Shown piece by piece: positions 9,238 through 16,745 of a DNA stretch of 64,000 bases. This DNA is from an uncultured Bacilli bacterium (GTDB lineage: Bacteria; Bacillota_I; Bacilli_A; RF39; UBA660). How positions within the stretch are numbered: position 1 is the stretch's first letter; every line of letters begins with the position of its first letter. Location of the stretch: NCBI GenBank assembly GCA_934096235.1, contig CAKOLO010000003.1:1-64000 (forward strand), in the 5' to 3' direction. Both the position numbers and the translations under genes were made by a program. The notes below the pieces were generated by a model. It made no database searches. It saw nothing but the letters and a program-made list of their open reading frames with translations, and had not been told where the DNA came from.

Positions 9238-10598
9238 CAAAAGATGAATTTATTAATAAATTAAGAGATAAACTTAGTATATTAAATAATGATGAAGTAG
9301 AAGATATAATTAGTGAATATAGTGAGCATATTGATGAAAAAATTAAATCTGGTTTTGATGAAAAAGAAGCAACGAGTGAATTTGGTAATATTGATGAGTT
9401 AGTATCTGGAATACTTGATGCTTATAAAATAAATAAAGATTATAATAAAGGACAAAGTAATTTTGTTAATGATATAGTTGAAACTTCAAAATGTGTGTTT
9501 GATAAAACTATTAAGATATTTTCTAATGGTAGTTTTAAAGATATTGTTCAATTATTTATATATATTTTAATAGCTTTATTAATATGTGCTATTGTTAAAA
9601 TTCCATTTTATTTACTACAAGATGGTTTTGAGAATATTATTACACCTATACCATATAAATTTTATACTATAATTAGTACTATTGTTGAGGTTGTTATTAA
9701 TTTAATTTATGTAATAGTTGCCTATATAGTATTTGTTAAATTAATGAATGAAAAAATATTGAATAGTTTTAACTTAACTATTCCTGAAGAAAAGGTAAAA
9801 AATAAAACTAAAAGTGTTAAAAGAGATGAAACTAAAGAATTAAAGAAAGAAAATAAAAGGGTTAATAATTTGCATAAAGAAGATAATTCATTTATGAATT
9901 TTGTTGGTAAACTTGTTTTATTTGGATTTAAAATCATTGCATTTTTTATTCTTGTTGTTATGGCTTGTGGATTAGTAACTTCTTCTGTATTATTTGCAAT
10001 GTCTATTGAATTTTCAATTAAATATTATTTATTTTTAGGTATTATAATTGCATCTCTTGGACTTCTTATTGGATTTGTATGGGTTTGTGAATTATTATAT
10101 AGATTTATATTTGATTTAAAATTTAATACATTAAGACTTCTTATAACATTTATATCAGCTATAGTTGTATTTGGTTTAGGTATTGGTGTATTTATGATAG
10201 AAATAACTGATTTAGAATTTACTGATGCTGAAATAGATTATGTTCTTAGAAAAGATTATCAATTAGATGTAACTAATGTAAAAAAGATTAATTGTGATAG
10301 TTGTAGTTCTATTGATAAGAAGATTAACAATGATATTGAAAATAATATTATTAAAGTAAGAGTTTATGGTTCAAGTTATTCTAATCCATATTACACAAAT
10401 AATGAATATAATGATTCTAGTATAATATCATTTCATTATATGAGTTCAACTAATAAATTTATAAATACAATACTTAGTGATATAAAAAATGGTAAATTTT
10501 ATAATTATAATAGTTTAACTAATTTAAAAATAGAAATAGAGGGTAATAAAGATACTATTAATAAATTAGATATAACTGAATGTACTTGGTGTGATTAG
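9234..10598 (+). CDS. HAAS/DUF1700-domain membrane protein, PadR partner
   Basis: A 454-residue protein. Residues 1-85 form a HAAS-type helical domain (DEFINKLRDKLSILNNDEVEDIISEYSEH, then EFGNIDEL). Two membrane spans (about 105-165), a charged cytoplasmic loop (190-220) and about three more spans (225-330) follow. The tail (about 330-454) is polar and probably outside; its fold is unclear and may be DUF4097-like. It starts with GTG inside the padR stop. The pair is thought to couple an envelope signal to PadR; no targets beyond its own promoter are visible. Confidence 0.85.
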   Translation: MTKDEFINKLRDKLSILNNDEVEDIISEYSEHIDEKIKSGFDEKEATSEFGNIDELVSGILDAYKINKDYNKGQSNFVNDIVETSKCVFDKTIKIFSNGSFKDIVQLFIYILIALLICAIVKIPFYLLQDGFENIITPIPYKFYTIISTIVEVVINLIYVIVAYIVFVKLMNEKILNSFNLTIPEEKVKNKTKSVKRDETKELKKENKRVNNLHKEDNSFMNFVGKLVLFGFKIIAFFILVVMACGLVTSSVLFAMSIEFSIKYYLFLGIIIASLGLLIGFVWVCELLYRFIFDLKFNTLRLLITFISAIVVFGLGIGVFMIEITDLEFTDAEIDYVLRKDYQLDVTNVKKINCDSCSSIDKKINNDIENNIIKVRVYGSSYSNPYYTNNEYNDSSIISFHYMSSTNKFINTILSDIKNGKFYNYNSLTNLKIEIEGNKDTINKLDITECTWCD

Positions 10599-10625
10599 GA
10601 AATAAAAGTATTTCCTTTTCTTTTT
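10598..10625 (+). terminator. Terminator of the padR operon
   Basis: Hairpin GGAAAT with ATTTCC (10598-10615), followed by TTTTCTTTTTT. Confidence 0.75.
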
Positions 10626-10633
10626 TATTATTT

Positions 10634-10639
10634 TATAAT
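10634..10639 (+). promoter_or_regulatory. -10 box almost touching the start codon
   Basis: TATAAT ends eight bases before the ATG at 10647, and no ribosome site can be seen. The transcript would start at or within a few bases of the start codon, which suggests a leaderless mRNA. Confidence 0.4.
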
Positions 10640-10646
10640 ATTTAGT

Positions 10647-11846
10647 ATGAAGAACGTTAGAAAATATTTTTTATTAATTTGTTTATTTTTAGTTGTTATG
10701 ATTTCTTTATTGATATTTTTTATATTTAGATATGATAAGATACATTTATTAAATAGATCTAGGGATTTGCTTTCATATTTGTATACTTTAGATAGTGGAG
10801 AATATAAATTTAAGAGTGGTGTTATATATAAAGATAATAATATTATTAATACTAATTATTATTTTGATGGTAAAGGCGACATAAAAATAGATAAATATGA
10901 AAACGTTAGTTTTATGATTGAATCAAGTGATTATTGTGTTAGTAAGACTGCTTTAGGTAATATAAAAGTAGATAAAAATAAATGTGGAGAATTTGTTAAT
11001 ATAGAGGCAAGTGTAACTAAAAATAATAATATAGTGTCTTTTAATGTTAATAAGAATGATTTAAATTATATGATATCAAATAAAGATGATTTTAGTGGTG
11101 TATGGAAACATTTAGATTATAAAGATAATATTATAATAAAATCATTTGATGAAGATAAGCATTATATATGGTTTAAAGATAGTGATGGGAATGTTAGTGA
11201 TGTATATAGTTATAATGTAGAATGTTTCTTAAGTGATAAGGGTGAATATACTGAAGATAAATATTATTGTGATGGCTCTATAGTAAGTATAGATGGTATT
11301 AATTATATAGTTCTTAGTGATAATGAAAAAGAAATAACTCTTATGAAACAAAATTCAATAGATATAAAACTTAATCATTGTACTGATAGTGTTAGTGAAT
11401 ACTGTTATTATGATGGAGAAAGTATTAATAAGTATAAGTGGAGTAATTCGTACATAAATTATTATTTAAATAATGAGTATGTTAAGACATTAAATAAGGA
11501 TATAATTAGCAAATTAAAAGAAGAAGCTATTTGTGATGATTTTATAGAAAATGGTTGTTTAAATGATGAAGGCTGTGGTGGATACACTAAAGATAATATT
11601 GTTAATAGTAAATATACATGTAATAATTATAGTAAGAGTAAAGTTAGAATTATGTCTTATAATGAATATGTTAGTATTTATGGTAAATTAAAAAATAAAT
11701 CTATATTAAAAGGTAATTATTGGTTGATAAGTTTAGGTGAAAATGGTAAGGGTTCTTCTGTTCAATATGATTATAATGTATATGTTTTAGAAGAATTTAC
11801 TAGTAAACTTGATGTTAAACCAGTTATAACTATTTTTAAATATTGA
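10647..11846 (+). CDS. Membrane-anchored surface protein with DUF6273-like C-terminus
   Basis: A 399-residue protein with one N-terminal span (about 7-27) and an outside portion. The C-terminal ~180 residues follow the DUF6273 pattern: IDGINYIVLS, a W-x(3)-YINYYLNNEYVKTLN segment, KVRIMSYNEY, YWLIS and a final DVKPVITI. This is a fold often found on surface proteins of uncultured gut Firmicutes. Several cysteines in 250-330 could form disulfides. The function is unknown. The C-terminal segment resembles that of the element-borne protein at 30983-32503. Confidence 0.6.
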   Translation: MKNVRKYFLLICLFLVVMISLLIFFIFRYDKIHLLNRSRDLLSYLYTLDSGEYKFKSGVIYKDNNIINTNYYFDGKGDIKIDKYENVSFMIESSDYCVSKTALGNIKVDKNKCGEFVNIEASVTKNNNIVSFNVNKNDLNYMISNKDDFSGVWKHLDYKDNIIIKSFDEDKHYIWFKDSDGNVSDVYSYNVECFLSDKGEYTEDKYYCDGSIVSIDGINYIVLSDNEKEITLMKQNSIDIKLNHCTDSVSEYCYYDGESINKYKWSNSYINYYLNNEYVKTLNKDIISKLKEEAICDDFIENGCLNDEGCGGYTKDNIVNSKYTCNNYSKSKVRIMSYNEYVSIYGKLKNKSILKGNYWLISLGENGKGSSVQYDYNVYVLEEFTSKLDVKPVITIFKY

Positions 11847-11862
11847 TGTATTTCAATCTTTA

Positions 11863-11871
11863 TGTTAAAAT
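11863..11871 (+). promoter_or_regulatory. Extended -10 promoter of the repeat-protein gene
   Basis: TGTTAAAAT lies 27 bp before the ATG at 11898. The ribosome site TAGGAGAT follows. Confidence 0.5.
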
Positions 11872-11897
11872 TATTGTGATAATAGGAGATATAAATT

Positions 11898-13676
11898 ATG
11901 GAAGATAATGTTACATTAAATGATGAATTTAATAATAATGAACAAATAGAAGATGAAGAAGAAAAAGAAAAGAAGAAAAGAAGATTATTGCTTTTATTAC
12001 TTTTGTTATTGTTTTTTATAATATTAATATTAGGTGGAGCAGGTCTTTACATCAAGTTTAAGGGAAATGGAAATATGAATATCGATATTGATGGTGATGG
12101 TATTGCTGAAATTAATATCGATAATGGTACCGGTAAATGTCAAGTTAATTGTAGTATTGATAATAAAAAACCGAATACTAATATAGATTTTAAGAAGAAT
12201 AAAAAACCTACATTTAATATAGATTCTAATGGAGATGGAAAACCTGATAAAAATTTAATCAATCAAGATACAGATGGAGACGGAAAGTGTGATTTAAACT
12301 GTGATACTGATGGTGATGGATGGCCAGATAAGAATTTAGACTTAGATGATGATGGTAAATGTGATTTAAATTGTGATTCTGATGGAGATGGAAAATGTAA
12401 TTATAATTGTGACACTAATGACGATGGAAAATGCGATTTAAATTGTGATACTAACGGAGATGGCAAATGCGATCTAAATTGTGATACTGATGGTGATGGA
12501 AAGTGCGATATCAATTGCGATAATAATAAAGATGGATATTGTGATCTAAACTGTGATACTGATGGTGATGGAAAATGTAATCATAGTTGTGATACTGATA
12601 ATGATGGTATTTGTAATATAAATTGTGATACTAACGGAGATGGAAAGTGTGAATTAAATTGCGATACTAATGGGGACGGTAAATGCGATTTAAATTGTGA
12701 CACTAATAAAGATGGAAAATGTGACTTAAACTGTGACACAAATAATGATGGTAAGTGTGACTTAAATTGTGACACTAATAAAGATGGTAAATGCGATTTA
12801 AATTGTGATACTGATGGTGATGGAAAATGTAATCATAGTTGTGATACTGATGGAGATGGAAAATGCGATTTAAATTGTGATACTAACGGAGATGGAAAAT
12901 GCGATCTAAATTGTGACACTAATGGAGATGGTAAATGCGATTTAAATTGTGACACTAATAAAGATGGAAAATGTGACTTAAACTGTGACACAAATAAAGA
13001 TGGTAAGTGTGACTTAAATTGTGATACTAATGGAGACGGTAAATGCGATTTAAATTGTGACACTAATAAAGATGGAAAATGTGACTTAAACTGTGACAAA
13101 AATAATGATGGTAAGTGTGACTTAAATTGTGACACTAATAAAGATGGAAAATGTGACTTAAACTGTGACACTAATAAAGATGGAAAATGCGATTTAAACT
13201 GTGACACTAATGGAGACGGTAAATGTGATGAAAACTGTGACACTAATGGAGACGGAAAGTGTGATGAAAAGTGTACAACAATAGATATAGATGATAAAGA
13301 AGAATATACTCTAACATTTACTGATTCAGCTAAATTTAATAGAAAAAATATTCTTCCAGGTTGGAAGGGCTCTAAAACTTTCACTATTAAAAATAATACT
13401 CCTACTAAACAAGTTATTAGTATGAAATGGATTGATGTAACTAATACTTTCACAAGTGTTAATAATCTATATTACAATGTTAAGCGTGGAAGTACTACAA
13501 TACTTAATACAACAAGAGCTCCATATAAAGAAACACAAATTTCTTCATCAATAAGTATACCTGCTAATACTACATATACATTTACATTTAATTTTGAATT
13601 TAAAAGTACTAGTGTTAATCAAGATATTGATAAAGGTAAAACTTTTGATGGAAAGATAAAAGTAACTATAAAATAA
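11898..13676 (+). CDS. Cysteine-rich calcium-loop repeat protein with TasA-like C-terminal domain
   Basis: A 592-residue surface protein. The acidic cytoplasmic head is followed by a poly-Leu membrane span (about 31-52). A 12-residue repeat, consensus DTNGDGKCDLNC, then runs for 28 units (about residues 124-459). Each unit has the D-x-[DN]-x-D-G calcium-loop pattern of dockerin/thrombospondin-3 repeats plus, in nearly all units, two cysteines. The last ~125 residues (LTFTDSAKFNRKNILPGWKG, SKTFTIKNNTPTKQ, TFTFNFEFKST, GKTFDGKIKVTIK) match the TasA/camelysin-type fibre domain seen in genes 19377, 20079 and 45075. A rigid, calcium-stiffened stalk presenting a fibre domain is the likely role. The next gene follows after 15 bases. 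Confidence 0.75.
   Translation: MEDNVTLNDEFNNNEQIEDEEEKEKKKRRLLLLLLLLLFFIILILGGAGLYIKFKGNGNMNIDIDGDGIAEINIDNGTGKCQVNCSIDNKKPNTNIDFKKNKKPTFNIDSNGDGKPDKNLINQDTDGDGKCDLNCDTDGDGWPDKNLDLDDDGKCDLNCDSDGDGKCNYNCDTNDDGKCDLNCDTNGDGKCDLNCDTDGDGKCDINCDNNKDGYCDLNCDTDGDGKCNHSCDTDNDGICNINCDTNGDGKCELNCDTNGDGKCDLNCDTNKDGKCDLNCDTNNDGKCDLNCDTNKDGKCDLNCDTDGDGKCNHSCDTDGDGKCDLNCDTNGDGKCDLNCDTNGDGKCDLNCDTNKDGKCDLNCDTNKDGKCDLNCDTNGDGKCDLNCDTNKDGKCDLNCDKNNDGKCDLNCDTNKDGKCDLNCDTNKDGKCDLNCDTNGDGKCDENCDTNGDGKCDEKCTTIDIDDKEEYTLTFTDSAKFNRKNILPGWKGSKTFTIKNNTPTKQVISMKWIDVTNTFTSVNNLYYNVKRGSTTILNTTRAPYKETQISSSISIPANTTYTFTFNFEFKSTSVNQDIDKGKTFDGKIKVTIK
12267..13274 (+). repeat. 36-bp tandem coding repeat, 28 units
   Basis: Twenty-eight in-frame copies of a 36-bp unit encode DxNxDGKCDLNC. 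Neighbouring units differ mostly at silent positions and at the T/D/N/K positions of the loop. Near-identical higher-order blocks (for example 12700-12790 against 12940-13030) suggest expansion by unequal crossing-over. Confidence 0.95.
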
Positions 13677-13691
13677 AGAGGTGGGATTAAA

Positions 13692-14744
13692 ATGAAATGT
13701 CTTTATTGCAGATATGAAAATAATGAAGATGCTAAAGTTTGTGTTAAGTGTGGTGCTGATTTAAATGAAGGATTACAAAATAACATACAACAATCTAGTA
13801 TTCAACAAACTAATGTTGTGGAAACTAATATACAGCAAAATCAAACTTCTCATGTAGTTCCAAATAATAATTTAAATACTAATAGTACTAATAATAAAAA
13901 GAATAATAAAATTATTATTGCAGTTGTGATAGTAATTGTTATAGTGTTAGGTATATTTGTTGCTAAAAATATGTTTAATAATAAAAATGATAATCAAAAC
14001 AATAATAATAACAATAATAATAACAATATAAATAGTAAACCTAATAATACTACTGAAGAAAATAAGGATTGTGATTTGAAAGCTAATACTAATTCTAGTA
14101 TTACATTTACTAATAGTATTGTAAGTGATGCTGAAAGTACAAAAGATGGTGATTTCTTATTTCCTATAGAAGATATATTTAATTATTCTGGTAGTAAAGA
14201 ACCATTTAATTATTCAGGAAAAGGTACTGTTGTTAGTGGGAAGGTTGAAAGAGGAACTATAAAAGTAGGAGATAAAGTACAAATTATAGGAATGGACTTA
14301 GAAACCATAAATACAACAGTTGTTGGAATTGAGGTATTTAATAAATCTGTTGAATCAGTTGAAGCAGGTTATAATGCTGGTATTTTGCTTGCTGATGTTG
14401 ACAAAGATAAGATTACTTTCGGACAAACAGTGATAAAACCTGATAGTATTGCTGCTCATAAAAGAATTAAAGCAGATGTTTATGTTATGGCAAAAGATAC
14501 TAGAAAGAAAGATATTAAGATAACTGACAATTATAATGTGTTATTCTATTTAGGTACAAAATATGTTCAAGGAACGTTAAAACTTACTAATAATCAAACT
14601 GTTGCTGATAATTGTAAGGATCAGGAAATGATAATTGAACTTGAAAAATCAGTTACAATGCAAAAGGGAAGTAACTTTTATATTCGTGAAGATAATAGAA
14701 CTGGTTATATAGCATATGGCGTTGTAAAAGAATTTTTAGATTAA
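13692..14744 (+). CDS. Zinc-ribbon, membrane-anchored EF-Tu domain 2/3-like protein (copy 1)
   Basis: A 350-residue protein. It has an N-terminal zinc ribbon (CLYC...CVKCGADL, residues 3-23), a Gln/Asn-rich linker, one span (about 75-93), an Asn-rich linker, then about 235 residues matching EF-Tu domains 2 and 3. Motifs include FLFPIEDIF, GKGTVVSGKVERGTIKVGD, GQTVIKPDS, AHKRIKADVYVMAKD and a closing TGYIAYGVVKEFL. The GTPase domain (GxxxxGK, DxxG, NKxD) is entirely absent. By topology the zinc ribbon should face the cytoplasm and the EF-Tu-like barrels the outside. Surface EF-Tu binds mucin, fibronectin and other ligands in many bacteria; adhesion is an inference only. Ribosome site GAGGTGGG. 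It is the best conserved of three tandem copies. Confidence 0.75.
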   Translation: MKCLYCRYENNEDAKVCVKCGADLNEGLQNNIQQSSIQQTNVVETNIQQNQTSHVVPNNNLNTNSTNNKKNNKIIIAVVIVIVIVLGIFVAKNMFNNKNDNQNNNNNNNNNNINSKPNNTTEENKDCDLKANTNSSITFTNSIVSDAESTKDGDFLFPIEDIFNYSGSKEPFNYSGKGTVVSGKVERGTIKVGDKVQIIGMDLETINTTVVGIEVFNKSVESVEAGYNAGILLADVDKDKITFGQTVIKPDSIAAHKRIKADVYVMAKDTRKKDIKITDNYNVLFYLGTKYVQGTLKLTNNQTVADNCKDQEMIIELEKSVTMQKGSNFYIREDNRTGYIAYGVVKEFLD

Positions 14745-14748
14745 ATTT

Positions 14749-14786
14749 AATAAGAACTTGTAATAACTACTAGTTCTTATTTTTTA
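14749..14786 (+). terminator. Terminator after EF-Tu-like copy 1
   Basis: Hairpin AATAAGAACT (14749-14758) with AGTTCTTATT, followed by a T run. Confidence 0.8.
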
Positions 14787-14816
14787 TTAAAATATAATGT
14801 TATTTAAATAAAAAAA

Positions 14817-14825
14817 TGTTATAAT
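14817..14825 (+). promoter_or_regulatory. Extended -10 promoter of EF-Tu-like copies 2 and 3
   Basis: TGTTATAAT, 59 bp before the ATG at 14884. Confidence 0.6.
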
Positions 14826-14883
14826 GAATTAGAATAGAGAGTTATAAATAATAGAGTAATTTAAAAAGAAAGAAGTGATTAAA

Positions 14884-15768
14884 ATGATATGTCCTTATTG
14901 TAGAAATGAGAATAACAATGATGCTAAGTCTTGCACTAAATGTGGTAATTCTTTAATTCAAACTCAACAATCTTCAATTAATAGTTATACAAATATACAA
15001 CAAAATCAAGATATTCAATTTACTACTGCTAAAAAAACAAATAAAAACACAAAAAGTAATAAAAAGATAATTCTTGGGCTTATTGTAGTTATTGTTTTAG
15101 TAATTGCTATTTTATTTTGTATGAAGGTATTTAATAATAAGAATAATAATACTAATAATGGAAGTAATGGAAGTAATATTTCTCAAAATAATAATGATTT
15201 TTCACTTGTTATTGAAGAAAAAGCTCGTATATATGAAAATGATGTTGAGGTTGAAGGTATTATAACTATATCTGGACGAGTTAAAAGTGGTCAAGTTAGT
15301 GTAGGCGATAAGATGCAAATAATTGGTGGTAATAAAGTGTTAGATGTTGTTATATCAGAGATTTCTAATGGTAAAAAAATTAATACTGCAAAAACTGGTG
15401 AGTATATAATTATTACTCTTAAAAATATTAATTATGATGATATAGATAGAGGACAAGTATTAACTATTCCTGGAAGTGTTAATGCTTATACTGATTTTAA
15501 AGCTGAAATTCATTTATTAACTAGAGAAGAAGGTGGAAGAGAATATCCTCTTGTTGATGGTATGATTCAAGAATTTAACTTTTTATCTAGTGATATTCCT
15601 GGTATATTAAGATATGAAAAAAGTTATGATGTAATTGAACCAGGTGAAGATGGAATAATATTAGTTAAGCTTGATAAATCAGTTGTAATGAATGTTGGAG
15701 ATAAATTTACAATTAAAGATAATTCTTATCGAGTAGCAACAGGTGTTGTTAAAGAGATTATTAAATAG
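14884..15768 (+). CDS. Zinc-ribbon, membrane-anchored EF-Tu domain 2/3-like protein (copy 2)
   Basis: Second copy, 294 residues from the ATG at 14884, which is preferred over an upstream in-frame GTG at 14875 that lies within the ribosome site. It has a zinc ribbon (CPYC...CTKCGNSL), one span (about 60-80), an Asn/Ser linker and EF-Tu-like barrels. Recognisable motifs are ITISGRVKSGQVSVGDKMQIIGG, DRGQVLTIPGSVNAYTDFKAEIHLL, TREEGGRE and ATGVVKEI. It is more diverged than copy 1, and the lead-in FLFPIEDIF segment is gone. No GTPase domain. Shares its promoter with copy 3. Confidence 0.7.
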   Translation: MICPYCRNENNNDAKSCTKCGNSLIQTQQSSINSYTNIQQNQDIQFTTAKKTNKNTKSNKKIILGLIVVIVLVIAILFCMKVFNNKNNNTNNGSNGSNISQNNNDFSLVIEEKARIYENDVEVEGIITISGRVKSGQVSVGDKMQIIGGNKVLDVVISEISNGKKINTAKTGEYIIITLKNINYDDIDRGQVLTIPGSVNAYTDFKAEIHLLTREEGGREYPLVDGMIQEFNFLSSDIPGILRYEKSYDVIEPGEDGIILVKLDKSVVMNVGDKFTIKDNSYRVATGVVKEIIK

Positions 15769-15788
15769 TTTAGAAAGGTGTGATTAGA

Positions 15789-16715
15789 ATGATATGTCCT
15801 TACTGTAGAAATGAAAATAATAATGATGCTAAAGTATGTGTTAAATGTGGTAATAGTTTAACTCAAATATCACAAAATAATATTCAACAAAACGTAATGC
15901 AATCAAATACAATTCAAAATCAAAATCTTCAATTTAATACTAATATTAAAAATAATTCTAATAAAAATAATAATAAAGTTATAATTGTTATTGCTATTGT
16001 AATTCTTTTAATAGCAGGTATATTGGTTATTATGAATGTATTTGGCGATAAGAAAGAACCATCTAATAATAATTCAAATGTTAATAATTCTAGTAATAAT
16101 ACTAATAATGATAATAAAGAAGGTATTACTATAAGAAAATATGATGCTGATGGAGATTTCTTACTTTATATTGATAAAGTTGTTAAATATACAAATAAAA
16201 ATGTTGATGTTGTTGGTATAATTGAAAGAGGAGAAGTTAAATATGGTGATGAAGTTCAAATTGTCGGATTGGATCATGAAGTTGTAAAAACGTATGTAAA
16301 TAGAATTTCTTCTTATAGAAATACAACAGATTCTGGAAAGGCTGGAGATACTGTTTATATTTCATTAACAAATGTTTATAATGTTGATATTGAAAGAGGA
16401 CAAGCATTAATTAAACCTAATAGTGTTTTAACTCATAAAAAATTTAAAGCTAATGTTAAAGTTTTAACTAAAGAAGAGAGTGGCAATACATCTTCAATAT
16501 CTAATGCAAGTGTGGCTAATTTTTATATTGGAAGTGCTATTATACCTTGTACGATAAATTTAGAAAATAATATTAAGGAAATAGGACAAGGTAAAGATGG
16601 AGAAGTTACTATTACTCTTAATAAATCTTTAGTTATTGAGCATGGAAATGAATTCTTTATTCGTGATGATAATAATGCTATTCTTACAGGAACTATAAAA
16701 GAAGTTCTTGATTAA
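15789..16715 (+). CDS. Zinc-ribbon, membrane-anchored EF-Tu domain 2/3-like protein (copy 3)
   Basis: Third copy, 308 residues from the ATG at 15789 (ribosome site AAAGGTG). The first ~20 residues are almost identical to copy 2 (CPYCRNENNNDAK, CVKCGNSL). The span is at about 58-78. The EF-Tu-like part keeps FLLYIDKVV, VGIIERGEVKYGDEVQIVG, ERGQALIKPNSVLTHKKFKANVKVLTKEE and FFIRDDNNAILTGTIKEVL. Position 8 of domain 2 reads VGII where EF-Tu has VTGR, so the ribosomal and aminoacyl-tRNA contacts are probably lost. It ends at a terminator shared with the convergent YfhO gene. Confidence 0.72.
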   Translation: MICPYCRNENNNDAKVCVKCGNSLTQISQNNIQQNVMQSNTIQNQNLQFNTNIKNNSNKNNNKVIIVIAIVILLIAGILVIMNVFGDKKEPSNNNSNVNNSSNNTNNDNKEGITIRKYDADGDFLLYIDKVVKYTNKNVDVVGIIERGEVKYGDEVQIVGLDHEVVKTYVNRISSYRNTTDSGKAGDTVYISLTNVYNVDIERGQALIKPNSVLTHKKFKANVKVLTKEESGNTSSISNASVANFYIGSAIIPCTINLENNIKEIGQGKDGEVTITLNKSLVIEHGNEFFIRDDNNAILTGTIKEVLD

Positions 16716-16716
16716 T

Positions 16717-16745
16717 AAAAAAAGAGTCATTGGCTCTTTTTATTT
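16717..16745. terminator. Bidirectional terminator
   Basis: AAAAAGAG and CTCTTTTT around a seven-base loop, with T runs on both strands. It closes the EF-Tu-like genes (plus) and the YfhO-like gene (minus). Confidence 0.85.

Noticed and set aside
12267..13274. CRISPR-like array of 36-bp period
   Set aside because: Every unit is an in-frame copy of DxNxDGKCDLNC with no unique spacers, so it is a protein-coding tandem repeat. No cas genes are present.
12581..13453. Long minus-strand open frames rich in QFKSHFPS repeats
   Set aside because: They are the reverse reading of the coding repeat. They lack ribosome sites and only reflect its biased codons.
13692..16715. Duplicate EF-Tu (tuf) genes
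   Set aside because: No GTPase domain or G-motif is present, and each protein has a zinc ribbon and a membrane span.
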